This document shows positions 22,213-33,096 of a DNA stretch of 64,000 nucleotides, one piece after another; the stretch's first letter is position 1, and the number at the start of each line of letters is the position of its first letter. Both the position numbers and the translations under genes were made by a program. A model generated the notes under the pieces. It ran no database searches. It saw only the letters and a program-made list of their open reading frames with translations, and had not been told where the DNA came from. The DNA is from Piezodorus guildinii (taxonomy: Eukaryota > Arthropoda > Insecta > Hemiptera > Pentatomidae). The stretch spans positions 20,360,635 through 20,424,634 of the forward strand of contig CM041294.1 of the NCBI GenBank assembly GCA_023052935.1, written 5' to 3'.

Positions 22213-22887
22213 TTAAAAAAATGCTTTCGACGCCGAAAATCTATAGAGACACCGCAGACAATCGCCATTTTTGTGTATCAAACTTAATTATATTTCGTTT
22301 TATTCGTCAAACTATCGGATGTAAAAATCTGTACTTCTGAAGAAAGCTAAAAAAAGCCTATAGTGGTGAGCCCAATATCAGTCTTTTTCCAAAAAAGGCT
22401 TTTGTTCAAGTAGCTTCCCGCGTTCTTGCTAGGGCTAGAGATTTAACAATCGTCACAAAGCGTGCCTTGCCCTATGCAATACCATAGTTGCTCCCACCCC
22501 ATCCTATTTTATTTTATTTATTATTTGGTAGGTCATAAATACAATTTTCCACAGGTTAATATTCTACAAACTATAAAACAATATATGTGATGCTACCTTC
22601 ACCACCTCAACATAGTATCTTATGTGCAGAAAAAAGTTTGAAATGGGATGGGCGATATCTTTATTTCTGATAACAACGTATCGTCCCAACCATTTTCAAT
22701 TATCGAATATGAAAAATCTTGTTTTTCTTATTAGATATTTTGCTCTAGTATTGCAGACGATACAGCTTGTCTCAAATTGTCGATTCTAGGCCTTTTAGGA
22801 TTGCCTGTTTTGCTTCGAGCAAAGTATCAAACATGGCCAAGATTAAATATATTACTTCGGTTTACTTGCTTTATCTTGCTCTCTTGA
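22213..22887. other. No supported gene
   Basis: Unassigned sequence. A possible short minus-strand peptide around 22740-22850 could not be placed in any family. Confidence 0.4.
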
Positions 22888-22890
22888 AAA

Positions 22891-22948
<58 letters not shown>
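22888..22948. repeat. (TA)n microsatellite
   Basis: About 30 TA units. Confidence 0.95.
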
Positions 22949-22952
<4 letters not shown>

Positions 22953-23526
22953 TTCTTCTTTTCCTTCTATGGTAACCCCAAAGAAGGAGAGTTTATTAAT
23001 TAAGAGTTACATGTTTCATGCCTATTATGTAGGCACAGTACACGTAATAATATGTTACATTTTCAAATATTATTATGTTTGTAGCATTTTACAATGTTTT
23101 AAACAATAAATAAAATAAAAGAGAAGAGAAGTACACATTAAAATATCATAAGTAGGTAATATAAATAGATAAAATACCTAAAATATGTTAATTATACAAA
23201 TCAAGATTTGAAAATAATATAAATATATACAAAAATAACATAAGAACAACAAGATTACAAAACCTCAACTGCCCAAACATCAACTGCCTCAACCCATAAA
23301 AAAATGTATATTGCTTTAAGAATTGCAAGCATTGTAATATATATATATTCTGTAATTTGCTGGTTTATAAAGTCGTAAAACCGAATAAGAGGCTAGTTTT
23401 AATCAAACAAATCATTATATGATGCTTCCCTAGGTATATGAAATATATTTCATTTAATGCAATTTAGTGGACCCTTCAAACATACCTAAAATTACATTTT
23501 TCTTTCCTTCATTGACCCTGTTAGTG
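22949..23526. other. AT-rich, no gene seen
   Basis: No recognisable element. Confidence 0.5.
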
Positions 23527-23728
23527 TGATAAAAGAGCACTAAAACATATCTATGGCGCAACCTAAAGTTATTTGTAATAAACATAATATTACAGTATTA
23601 GTAAATATTACAGCAACTGTTTTTTTCGCATAAAATTATTAATTGATAGAGGTTGTTGATTGGTCTGCACCGGACACACCCTAGCTCTTCTCTTGATAGT
23701 CGAGTGGGCCCTAATTAGTGAAAAAAAT
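23527..23728. repeat. Duplicated flank (paired with 33097-33283)
   Basis: About 190 bp nearly identical to 33097-33283, starting TGATAAAAGAGCACTAAAAC and ending CGAGTGGGCCCTAATTAGTG. In both places it directly abuts the same end of a deleted mariner element. It has no coding capacity that I recognise. Confidence 0.85.
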
Positions 23729-24447
23729 ATTGGGGTTTGTCACATGAAATGACCGATTTCAAGGTAAAGGATTATTATTAAAAATACGATATGAAAACAA
23801 GATAATTTTATTCAAAGTATTTACCTTCTTTTTCTACACATTTTTTCCGATGTGACACCAACTTTTTTATCCCCGAACTGAAAAACTCTGAGCTTTGAAG
23901 TAAAAAAAAATCTGAAAACGCACTTTTCACTTGATCATCATTATCAAAAAGTTTTCCTTTGTCGAAGTTATCTGAAATCCCTGAACAGGTGGTAATCTGT
24001 TGGGGACAATTCGGGAGAATATGGTGGGTGCGGAAGAACTTCGTAGCCCAGTACTTTCAATTTTTGCACGGTATGTTTTGAAACATGGAGTCTTGCTACC
24101 GCTCAGTGAGATCATGAAGTACCCATGTATCAAGCTTTTTTACTTTTCCAACACACTTTAAATGTCTGGAAACGGTAGATGCACTTGCATTTAGTTGTGC
24201 TCAGAGTCCTTTAACTGTTTTTTGGGGGTTTCCTTCTACTGTATGTGTTGAGGACATCGTTGTCTATTACGGACGGAGGTCTTCATCAATTGATTGGGAA
24301 GCTAATGTTTATAATACAAAGGTAGAGGATTAGTAACTGTTTACTTTAAAAATGTAAACATTCGGAAGAAAACAAAAGAGACCTGCAAAATCCTTTATGT
24401 ATTTCAGAAAATATAAAAACGGACATTTCATGTGAAAGAACCCAATA
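23729..24447 (-). mobile_element. Internally deleted mariner element A
   Basis: Terminal sequence ATTGGGGTTTGTCACATGAAAT at the left and its inverted counterpart (ATTTCATGTGAAAGAACCCAAT, about 24425-24447) at the right define a mariner-type element of about 0.7 kb. On the minus strand the transposase relic keeps SRHLKCVGKVKKLDTWVLHD (end of the N-terminal domain), then jumps to the KHTVQKLKVLGYEVLPHP region and the third catalytic Asp in YSPDLSPTDYH-like sequence. The central part with the first two catalytic Asp is missing. Frameshifts and stops are present. It can move only if transposase is supplied elsewhere. Confidence 0.8.
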
Positions 24448-24840
24448 TAAGCTACTTCTAAAAAATAAAAACTCTTAAACTATATGCCGGAATTTCAAAT
24501 ATTAAAATTCGGTAACGCGTAAAAAAGACTTTATTTTTTCTAAATTCATAGAATAATAGTTATAATACTGATATGAATCCCAATTAGCAATGGTATTATA
24601 ATTTGGTGGAAACCAGAAGCTGGATGTTACCGTTTGACCGATGTTAAAATTTTAGAAACTGGAATGATTGCATGAGTAAAATCTGGGAATGCATTAATTG
24701 TTAAAACAGCTATTATCCTCTGACGAAAAGGCAAATTGCCCTTTTAAGTATTAATGTTTATCCTGCCTTGATTTTACTTGAATAATGGTCCATTTTTTTA
24801 AAATTTGAATGTATTGAAATTTTTTGTTTCATGTAATAAA
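24448..24840. other. No gene seen
   Basis: AT-rich, unassigned. Confidence 0.4.
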
Positions 24841-25765
24841 ATCTGGTGCGGGCAACACACGACTTTCACTTACCTCCATTTTTAAAATCAATGAAAGAAT
24901 TTTCATATACAGTTAGAGATAAAAATACGTGAAATTATTAAGGAATTAATTAAATTAAATTTCTATAGAAACATGTGTTTGATTCAAAAATCTATTATAT
25001 TATTATCTAAAATAATCAGTTAGTGTTATGTTCATTTCATCACTCTCTATTAACTTTTAAAAGCTTGTGTATGAGATGATAATATTTCTAAAATCTTTAG
25101 CTTTCCAACGGTATATCATACATGTATATTACTGCTCTTATGTTCAAAAACGAAAAATTGCATTAAAAAAATATTTTTTCTGTTTTCTCCTTTAGTTGGG
25201 TATCGAATTTATTCCATTTATATATTTACTAGTTTTTCATCAGCGTTAACAAGATAATCTAGTTATTATTATTGAATCTACAAAATTAAAGGTACTTTAG
25301 GGGAAGAAAATTTAAAATATCAGCATTTAAGCCCTGTCAGACCATTTTTATCTAAATAAAACCTACATGATATTAAAGCCCATTAAATTTTACATCGATA
25401 TAGCGTGTTTAATCAAAATCGTCGAAACCGTTTTTGAGAAAATCGAAAAAAGGTGCAAAATGCATGGTATAAAGTACCTCTTCTGGTAGGCTCATTTTGA
25501 TGAAAAAAGTTTTGTCACGTCTCGGGCGTATAGTTGTCCTAAATATGAAATATCAGTTTCATAGGACTTACCGTTTCCGCCCGGGAGTTACCACACACCA
25601 CACAGACACACACACACACACACACACACTCAGACCTTTTTTCGGGACTTGGTTATTTGGACTCAGGGGACCCTAAAACGTGTATTTCCGTTGAAAACTG
25701 GAATTCGAAAATTTTTACGATCGCAATACTTCCCCTTACTATATATAGTAAGTGAAAGTAAAAAA
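24841..25765 (+). mobile_element. REP-A, full length
   Basis: Reference copy of the family. It begins TCTGGTGCGGGCAACACACG. The 12-bp subterminal repeats are ACTTTCACTTAC at 24862-24873 and GTAAGTGAAAGT at 25748-25759, and the perfect palindrome TTACTATATATAGTAA is at 25736-25751. A (CA)n stretch lies internally (25609-25629). There is no open frame of note. The layout (5' lead, short subterminal inverted repeats, 3' palindrome, internal microsatellite) recalls Helentron-associated non-autonomous elements such as DINE-1. This is inference from layout only; an ordinary MITE is the alternative. Confidence 0.85.
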
Positions 25766-26057
25766 GTGACTATTCGAACTAAAATTCAATTAATTTTTTA
25801 ATGAATGAACAAAGATCTAGGTTCAAAATTTTGTTTTACCGTCAGGAGACAATGTTCCACATTTATATAAGTAGATTCATGTAATAATATATAAAATTCT
25901 TAATAACAGAGTGAAATGTGATTACTGTGTATATATATTTTAATTGCCAACAATCAGTAATTATTGCAGATACACAGCTAAGCTTCTTGACATATTTTGT
26001 GGAATATATAATTAATAAATCTCTTAAGGTAATTATAAAAATATAGTAAATTGCACA
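25766..26057. other. No gene seen
   Basis: AT-rich, unassigned. Confidence 0.4.
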
Positions 26058-26418
26058 CATCAAAATCCTTCGTCAAATCCTAGACGCTCCTTACTTTGTT
26101 ACCAACAAACTCATCCATAGAGATCTAAATATCCCACTAGTTACAGAAATCGCTCAAAAAAAATACACCTCCTTTCATTCCAAATTACCCGCCCATACAA
26201 ACCCGCCTGTCCTCATCCTCTCATCGATATATATTCCCGATAATCCTCCGAGGAGTCTGAAAAGACGGTGGCCTCGAGACCTGCTGAACAAATAAACATC
26301 GAAGTAGTACCGCTGGGTAGATTTTTCTAATGACTTTTTAAGCCTGTAAATAGCACATTTACTTATTCTATTATGTAAATTGTACAGTTGTTAATTTCAA
26401 TAAAATGATTTTAAAAAA
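26058..26418 (+). pseudogene. Jockey-type LINE 3' end
   Basis: A 5'-truncated copy starting in KILRQILDAPYFVTNKLIHR, then DLNIPLVTEIAQKKYTSFHS, LPAHTNPPVLILSS and the terminal PPRSLKRRWPRDLLNK before a stop at about 26295. This frame is unbroken, so the insertion is relatively young. The 3'UTR contains GTACCGCTGGGTAG and ends AATAAAATG near 26407. Confidence 0.85.
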
Positions 26419-26930
26419 AGTGTCTTAAACTAACAGTCTCTTTAGAATACTGATCAAATTTAATGTAATTTGTCTGGATTTTTTTAAAACTTTAGTATTG
26501 CATTGGAACAGTTTGTTGGCTTGGCTTTTTGGATTTATTATTGTAATCAGACAAAAAAAAATCCCCCACCCCTCAAAATTGGGGGGCTTACGTTCGAAAT
26601 CCGAATAACGAATTTAAAAAAAATCCGCTTTACCGCCGTCTGCCATAAGCCGTCCGCGCCTTTTCCCCGAAGCTACTCGACCAATTTTTTTAAAATTCGC
26701 TACAAAAATACTAGGAATGCAGCGATGATTCTAACAGTTAAACGTTGATATCAGCTAATTATTTCGGCTGATTGAAAGTAATTTAGTTCAATAAATCATA
26801 TTTTTTAATAGAAAAATTATGTGTTTTTAAAATAATATAAAGACGTAATTAGATAGAAAAGAGAGAAAAAAAAAAGAAAAAGAAAATTGAAATTTTACAC
26901 ATAAATACACCCATAACTCACTTTTTTTTG
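26419..26930. other. No supported gene
   Basis: An 81-codon frame (26503-26748) has no recognisable domain. A-rich runs occur near 26860-26885. Confidence 0.4.
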
Positions 26931-26961
26931 AAGATATAGATATAGATATAGATATAGACAA
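26931..26961. repeat. (GATATA)n short tandem repeat
   Basis: About four to five GATATA units, ending directly at a Jockey 3' tail. Confidence 0.9.
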
Positions 26962-26962
26962 T

Positions 26963-27040
26963 TGTCTGTTTTTAGCACATTTACTTAATGTACTATGTAA
27001 ATTGTACAGTTGTCAATATCAATAAAAGAATTTAAAAAAA
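26963..27040 (+). mobile_element. Jockey-type 3'UTR stub
   Basis: About 75 bp matching 26345-26415 (TAGCACATTTACTTA, ATGTAAATTGTACAGTTGT, AATAAAA). An extreme 5'-truncated insertion of the same LINE family. Confidence 0.8.
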
Positions 27041-28075
27041 CGGTCTAAAAGTATCCCTGGTTGTCGCATAGTTATATTCGTTGTGAGAACATAAATGAAC
27101 CTAAGCAACGTCTGGTAAGAGCGGTTTTTCAGGAAGGGTGGCGAACAATCTTTTACAGTGGCTGATTTACTTCTATAATTCGTTTTGTGATAACTTTTGT
27201 TAATGGTAAGTTACGGTACTTATTTAGGTAACTTTATTTAATCATCCCGCAGCGGTACTTTCTGCTCCTGAACCGAGAAGTTAGCACTAATCAGATTATT
27301 GGAATGTAGCCTGGGAAATGTCAAGTTTGCCCCCCTCCGCCCTAAGAAAGTTGTGCAGTAGCCCGGACTGGGAAACAAGGTTGCCTGGTATGCTTGGCTA
27401 AGGACCCAAGTTTCTAGTACCCACAATCAACTTCAATAAACTAACTGACGGCTACTAAGCGTGTTAGGCTAACGTCGGAGTCATAGCCTCTGCTCCTCAA
27501 AGCCTCTTGGGGTTTCTTCACAAGGGAGATAATTTACCAAGAATCGTTAGTGACAACTAAGTGTCTTATCAAAGCATGTCAATTACTTTAGCCTCTAACA
27601 CATGCAATGAACCTTCTTAGAATCAGGAAGAAGAAGATTTGGAAACAAAGCTAACATATTATTCGATGTATTTACCATCATATTCAATACATTTTTTTAT
27701 GCAAGAAAAGGATTAATTTTACTTTATCGAAGAATATGCCGATTTTCATATTTTAAGGACAGTTTTAATTTTTTTTTTATTCTAAATTAAAGTCGACATT
27801 CTCGTTCAAATGATCCATAACACTTGGCATACATTGTAACTATGATACGATTCAAAATGGAAGAGAAACACCATTTTTAATTCGATTTTTCTAGGATACG
27901 AATCGAAAAAATCCACTGGTAACTAGGATTACCACACTAAAAAGGACACTTTTTTATATCGCAACTCTCCTTCCGATGCAAGAATCGGTCCAAAATAGCA
28001 TATGTCTGTCTATATGATGGAGGAAGGGTGGATTAGGCACGATATATTTTTTTGTTTTTTGGTTTTCCTATTTCT
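27041..28075. other. No supported gene
   Basis: About 1 kb. 27240-27600 is GC-richer, with a 62-codon minus-strand frame lacking any recognised domain. Confidence 0.4.
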
Positions 28076-28241
28076 TTACTTTCACTTACTATATATAGTA
28101 AGGGAAAGTATTGCGATCGTGAAAATTTTCGAATTCCAGTTTTCAACGAAAATACACATTTTAGGGTCCCCTGAGTCCAAATAACCAAGACCCGCAAAAA
28201 GGTCTGTGTATGGTAACTCCCGGGCGGAAACGGTATGTCCT
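28076..28241 (-). mobile_element. REP-A right-end fragment
   Basis: Starts CTTTCACTTACTATATATAG and runs to GGCGGAAACGGTATGTCCTA, matching the last 165 bp of REP-A in reverse orientation. It abuts the 5' cut of the LINE relic at 28.25 kb. Confidence 0.8.
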
Positions 28242-28249
28242 ATGCTTAC

Positions 28250-29400
28250 ATGCGCCATGTAAATGGTGGCATTCAAGCGCGATTTAGGTTAGGCCCTTAT
28301 TGCTGAAACAATCAGGCAGAAATGTATGCACTATTACAGACTGTGCTCTACATAAAAAATTCTCGTTATACGTCTGACTTCTGTATCCAGACAGACAGTC
28401 AAACAACACTATCGAAATTAAGGAACATGAACATGAACGAAGGGCTCTTAGAGGAAATCCGACATGAACTAATAATTTGTCATAAGGAAGGTATGAACAT
28501 CAGCTTTAAGTGGGTTAAAGCCCATGTTGGCGTTGATGGGAACGAACTAGCTCTCCCGATAGCATACGACAAGGCACGGATCAGCGCCATAAAACACTTA
28601 CTGTCAATGAAAACAAGGCAGAAATGGAATACGAAATGGGCTATCTCAACAAAAGGTAGACACACCTATGACTTCATTAAAACAATTGACGATCGAACTA
28701 AACTTAAAAAAAATATCCTACAAACTGACACGATTCCTGACGGGACATGGAGGAGCCAAAAGCTATTTTTTTTATTCAAACCAACATACGACTAAATCTG
28801 TACGTGTGACGGTAAAAGCGAAACAGACATACGCCCCTCTTTTATTCGATTCCAGTAAACTGGACAAACATAGACGCAAACTTATCTCAACAGTCCTACT
28901 TAACCGAGACCAGTGGCCGCCTTCGAAGTGTTACCTTCTTACAAAATATTTTTCAAAATTTGATGAATTTGTATACCGGGTGGACTATGCAGAATTACAG
29001 AAATAGCTACAGGCAATAACTCGTTATTAAATTTTATTTTATTTACTTTCACTGTTTCTAATACTTATAATAAAGTAAATAATTAGTTAGTAGCTAGTTT
29101 CTTAGTTTAGTCAATTAGTTAGTTAGTTTGTATTATTTCATTAATTAGACATAACAAATGAATTATTTATTATTTGTTGCTGGTTTCTTTGTTTAGTTAA
29201 TTATTTAGTATTATTTTGTCAATTCGTTATAACAAATGATTTATTTATCAGTTTATATTTATTAGTTTTATTTAGCAGTTATTATAATACATTTTTTTAT
29301 AAAATATGTTCTGTAACTTAATTTATATTATGTAATAAAAATACGCGTTGTATCGCAAGATGGTAAATTCACGTATTGCAGGGTTACTGTAATGAGGAAA
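28250..29400 (+). pseudogene. LINE ORF2 RNase H and C-terminal domain, 3'UTR
   Basis: A 5'-truncated copy of the GHGGAKS family. The plus strand encodes an RNase H domain: the AEMYALLQTVLYIK block (Glu of the active site), CIQTDSQTTLSKLRN (Asp), and ISFKWVKAHVGVDGNELALP (Asp in GVDGNELA, normally followed by AD). Linker KTRQKWNTKW leads through a frameshift near 28710 to YKLTRFLTGHGGAKSYF. Next come a degenerate zinc motif (KQTYAPLLFDSSKLDKHRRK, its cysteines largely lost compared with 12.7 kb) and FSKFDEFVYRVDYAELQK ending near 29004. RNase H degrades the RNA strand after reverse transcription. The 3'UTR matches the 12.9-13.4 kb copy. Confidence 0.85.
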
Positions 29401-29621
29401 ACCTTAAACATAGGTAACAATTTTAAAACAAAGATCTTCAAAATCCCCCAAAAGGGTTGGTCTGTAGAGGATAAAAACTGCTTTAATTTATTCACACTCG
29501 GTATTGAAACACCTGGTTGGGCGTTTATTATAAAGAACCTTACAGGAAAGGATAACCAGCTCAGTGACAACTTAGAATTTGATGCATTTGGTTAATTTCT
29601 TATCATTATGATATTGAATCG
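29401..29621 (+). other. Unidentified open segment
   Basis: A 67-codon open frame (29392-29595) reading GWSVEDKNCFNLFTLGIETP and GKDNQLSDNLEFDAFG. It follows the LINE 3' end and precedes a REP-A copy. Composition looks more protein-like than its surroundings, but no family is recognised and it has no second copy in the window. It may be a fragment of a host exon or of another element. Confidence 0.25.
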
Positions 29622-30110
29622 TTTTTACTTTCACTTACTATTCTTCCCCTAAAGTACCTTTAATTTTGTAGATTCAATAATAATAACTATATTATCTTGT
29701 TAACGCTGATGAAAAACAGATAAATATATAAATTGAATAAATTCGATACCCAACTAAAGGAGAAAACAGAAAAAATATTTTTTTAATGCAATTTTTCGTT
29801 TTTGAACATAAGAGCAGTAATATACATGTATGATATACCGTTGGAAAGCTAAAGATTTAAGAAAAATTATCATCTCATACACAAGCTTTTAAAAGTTAAT
29901 AGAGAGTGATGAAATGAACATAAAACTAACTGATTATTTTAGATAATAATATTATAGTTTTTTGAATCAAACACATGTTTCTATAGAAATTTAATTTGAT
30001 TAATTCCTTAATAATTTCAAGTATTTTTATCTCTAACTGTATTTGAAAATTCTTTCATCGATTTTAAAAATGGAGGTAAGTGAAAGTCATGTGTTGCCCG
30101 CACCAGATTT
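29622..30110 (-). mobile_element. REP-A internal-deletion derivative
   Basis: Keeps both subterminal repeats (TTTCACTTAC near 29628 and GTAAGTGAAAGT near 30077) and the left-lead sequence TGTTGCCCGCACCAGATTTT, but lacks about 430 bp of the right half, including the palindrome. In reverse orientation. Confidence 0.85.
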
Positions 30111-30179
30111 TTTCCTTTGAGTTTTTAAGCAGCAGATGTAACGGTTTCTGGTACATTTCACACTGAATGCTGTATTACA

Positions 30180-30345
30180 TATGAAATTTTAGTTTCATGC
30201 GGCATTTCGTTTTCGTTCTAGACACGGAAATATACACAGATATTTTTGCGGGCTCAGAGGACCCTCAATTGGAATTAAAAAATTTTCACGCAATACTTTC
30301 CTTTAGTATATATTTCATACATAAGTAAGTGAAAGAAAAAAAACT
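30180..30345 (+). mobile_element. REP-A right-end fragment, diverged
   Basis: ATGAAATTTTAGTTTCATGC, TTTTTGCGGGCTCAGAGGAC and ATACATAAGTAAGTGAAAG match the right end of REP-A (subtype B). Confidence 0.65.
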
Positions 30346-30450
30346 ATCGATAACTTCTACTCTTTAATGTAATAATAAATATAAATTTAAATTAGTAGGT
30401 TTCTAATATCTTCCAATAAAAGCTTTTACAGAAAAACTTTAACGAGTCAA

Positions 30451-30859
30451 CGTCAATCAAATATAAAAGATCCTATTTCACCATATGAAAAAATAAATGT
30501 TATATATAAAATAAATTGTTTGGATTGTGATAAGGTATACATAGGGGAAACCTCAAAAAAGATAACAACTAGAGTAAAACATCATAGCAATAATTGCAAA
30601 AATAGTAAAAATATAAACACCACAGCATTGGCACCACACAGTATACAACTTGACCATAAATTTGATTTTGAAAAACCTAATATTTTGTAAAAAAAAAAAT
30701 AAAAGTTTTAATAGAAAAACAATAGAATCTATAAACATAAACAAAAATATAAAAAATACAATAAATTATAAAACCGATTCAAAACACCTAAGTTCTCACA
30801 ATGCAGATGCAATAGAAAAGTTAAAATTGTTGGATTGCATTGTTGACCTATTTAAATAA
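30451..30859 (+). pseudogene. Penelope-type GIY-YIG endonuclease relic
   Basis: The first frame reads YEKINVIYKINCLDCDKVYI then GETSKKITTRVKHHSNN and ALAPHSIQLDHKFDFEKPNI before a stop at 30688-30690. A frame change near this A-run leads to FNRKTIESININKNIKNTIN and IEKLKLLDCIVDLF, with a stop at 30857-30859. Conserved features of the Penelope GIY-YIG module are visible: the Cys pair before (K)VYIGET, the Arg in ITTRVKxH, the A-x-H...H-x-FDF block, and R-K-x-x-E-S-I. In these elements the nuclease nicks target DNA to prime reverse transcription. The frameshift and missing RT make this copy dead. Confidence 0.85.
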
Positions 30860-31158
30860 TAATTCAGTGTACCTTTACAGTGAATAGGATGACCCTAATC
30901 CATAAGGGACCAAAGAATATGTGAGGTGGGATGATTGTTGTCCCCTGTGCAAATAATTTTATTTTAAAGGCTTTTTGACTACATTTTTAAATTATAAAAA
31001 TGAATTTTTAACTTGTCAGACAACTCAGGTAAATAAATAATATAAAAAAATAATTTTTAATGTAACATTGTTATTTGAATGTTGTTAATGTTTATATGTT
31101 ATTATATTGAATCGTTGTATTCTTGATGTTAATTATTAATTGTTGATGTATTTTAGTG

Positions 31159-31197
31159 AGTCCTGATGATGGGGAAGGCCCCCGAAACGTTGACTCG
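31159..31197 (+). ncRNA. Hammerhead-ribozyme-like motif
   Basis: GAGTC (31159-31163) pairs perfectly with GACTC (31193-31197) as stem I. CTGATGA is at 31164-31170, then an extra T. GGGG and CCCC form stem II around a 5-nt loop, then GAAAC (31185-31189) and GTT, a permitted NUH cleavage triplet. Stem III is reduced to at most the ACGT palindrome, as would suit action as a dimer. Its position in the 3' region of a Penelope-like element agrees with published hammerhead motifs in that class. Cleavage activity is not shown. Confidence 0.65.
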
Positions 31198-31265
31198 TTA
31201 AAGTTTTTCTGTAAAAGCTTTTTTTGGAAGATATTAGAAATCTACTATTTTAAATATATCAATTG

Positions 31266-32322
31266 CCATCTCCCGTTAGACCTGTTTTTAATAAATATAA
31301 AATGTCTTATATTTGACTACTATTTCCGTAATAAATTATGTATAACTTATTTCGATTCGCTTATCTTTTCGATATACCTGCAAAATTTTCACCAGTAGGT
31401 AGATCAACTATTCTACAAACCAGGCGACTGTTCCTCAGAATTGGAAGGGGACTGGATGATATAGTGAGAGCTGAGTAAATGTTTACTGTTAACTAAACCG
31501 TTCCAGTGCCGACTGTATAATATAGTGCCCCTGGAATCAGCTCCAAGTTCCAGGCCATGAATTAAGATCTGCCTTAATATAGAGCCTTGGACGGCACTTG
31601 CTTCCACTAAGCGGAAAACAGCCTCTTTCTTTTTGGTCATTTTTACCCTTTTAGATGGATTTGATGAGCCTTGGTCGTACCATCTTATGGTTGTTTTTTA
31701 AATTTTATTTTTATTTAATGGTACCATTTGCTGGAGTTTAAACAGAGTGCAGAAGTATATGTTACATATATATACGCTTTACATATTACCTGTTTGGTAT
31801 TCACATACATCGTTTATTTTTTTTATCTCTGTAACTGACAGTCATTAGTTAAAAGATAGACATTATATATTATATATATATATATATATAGTATATATAT
31901 TATAATAATTATAATATTTTGGATACGATATGAGTTAAATAAAAAATAATATTGCACAATCATTTATTATTTCCAAATAACTGTACTAGGGAATAATGTA
32001 TTTATTTATATATTTCCTTATAGGCGATTAACTACTTTGAAAAGCAATGAATAACTCAAAAGAAAATGGCCTATCACCACTGCTAATTTTAAAACGCCAT
32101 TTTTCTGCCATTTCTAAACCGATTTTAATGATTTTACTATCGTTTTGTAGGAAATTTGATTCTCGTGTTTTTTATAACATTTTTTGCCACTAGACTAAGA
32201 CTTAAACTAGATATTATTTTATTTATTTTTCTTTCCATTTTCATTTAAATAATCCAAATAACATGTACTGATAAGAGAACATCTTACACTTTTTCTCTAT
32301 AATGAATAATAATCGAGCTATC
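31266..32322. other. No supported gene; (TA)n near 31867-31910
   Basis: A GC-richer patch (31410-31680) with a 75-codon minus-strand frame is unassigned. The rest is AT-rich with a short TA repeat. Confidence 0.45.
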
Positions 32323-32905
32323 TAATTTTTTTTTTTTTTTTTTTTAACATCATTTATTGAAATTTACAACTGTACTTCAAGGTACAACAAGTAAATGTGA
32401 CAAAAGTTAAATGGCGTGATACAAACTTGAAGAAGAACTACCCAATGGCAGCACTCCTGTAACTTTTCTACACTAGAAGGTCTCGAGGCCATCTTCTTTT
32501 CAGACGCCTCGGAGGATTGTCAGGAATTGAGGAGGAAGAAAGAATTGAAACAAGAGGATTAGGGTGGGAATGGAGTTTGTCATGAAAGGAATGGTATCTA
32601 GATCGGGCCAAATCAGCAACATACGGAACGTTGAGGTCTTTATGGATAAGTTTGTTCGTGACAAAATAAGGAGCATTTAGGATTTTAGGAAGGATTTTGG
32701 ATTGTAGGGATTGGATACGGGAAGAATTCGATGGTTTAGTAGAGCCCCAAAGCTCCACTCCGTAAGTCCATATCGGCCTTATGATAGTCATGTAGATGAG
32801 TCTTTTGTAGTTAAGAGGAAGATTAGAACGTTTGTCTAGTAAGTGTTGAAGAAGTCGAAAACGTCGTGCAGTTTCTTGTCGTTTCAGTCTTGTGTGAGGG
32901 TATCT
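32323..32905 (-). pseudogene. Jockey-type LINE 3' end
   Basis: Poly-T at 32325-32345 is the A-tail seen from the plus strand. The minus strand has an intact 107-codon stretch: IIRPIWTYGVELWGSTKPSN, SSRIQSLQSKILPKILNAPY, LIHKDLNVPYVADLARSRYH and PPRRLKRRWPRDLLV to a stop at 32468. Upstream RKRYRLLQHLLDKRS-like sequence is frameshifted, and the copy ends near 32905. Little decay inside the last 300 bp. Confidence 0.85.
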
Positions 32906-33012
32906 AAATTTTAAAAAAGCTATATATTAGATTAACATTTTTTTTTTAATTCCGGTGTCTTGACCTTTTTGATTTTTCGCTATATTGAATAATAACCGAG
33001 TTTTGGGGAAGT

Positions 33013-33090
33013 TATTGGATTGTGTCATATGAAATGTCCGTTTTCAAGGTAAAGGATTTTTATTAAAAATACGATATGAAAACAATAAAG
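33013..33090. repeat. Solo mariner end
   Basis: ATTGGATTGTGTCATATGAAATG through TTTTCAAGGTAAAGGATTTT repeats the left end of mariner B about 270 bp before that element begins. Confidence 0.75.
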
Positions 33091-33096
33091 GTGCTA

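Larger units (their letters stand above)
30375..31265 (+). mobile_element. Truncated Penelope-like element with inverted tail
   Basis: A GIY-YIG endonuclease relic (30451-30859), its 3' non-coding region and a hammerhead-like motif (31159-31197). These are followed by TTAAAGTTTTTCTGTAAAAGC and on to about 31262. That tail recurs inverted at the left end (30375-30453, reading GGTTTCTAATATCTTCC, then GCTTTTACAGAAAAACTTTA, then ACGAGTCAACG). The inverted copy stops a few bases inside the ribozyme-like motif, next to the predicted cleavage position. Penelope-like elements characteristically carry terminal repeats in odd orientations. The RT domain is entirely missing. Confidence 0.8.

Noticed and set aside
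31413..31640. 75-codon minus-strand ORF with VQGSILRQIL, reminiscent of the PQGSILGPLL motif of RT
   Set aside because: Neighbouring residues do not fit an RT (no upstream or downstream motifs, no ADD box within the expected distance).
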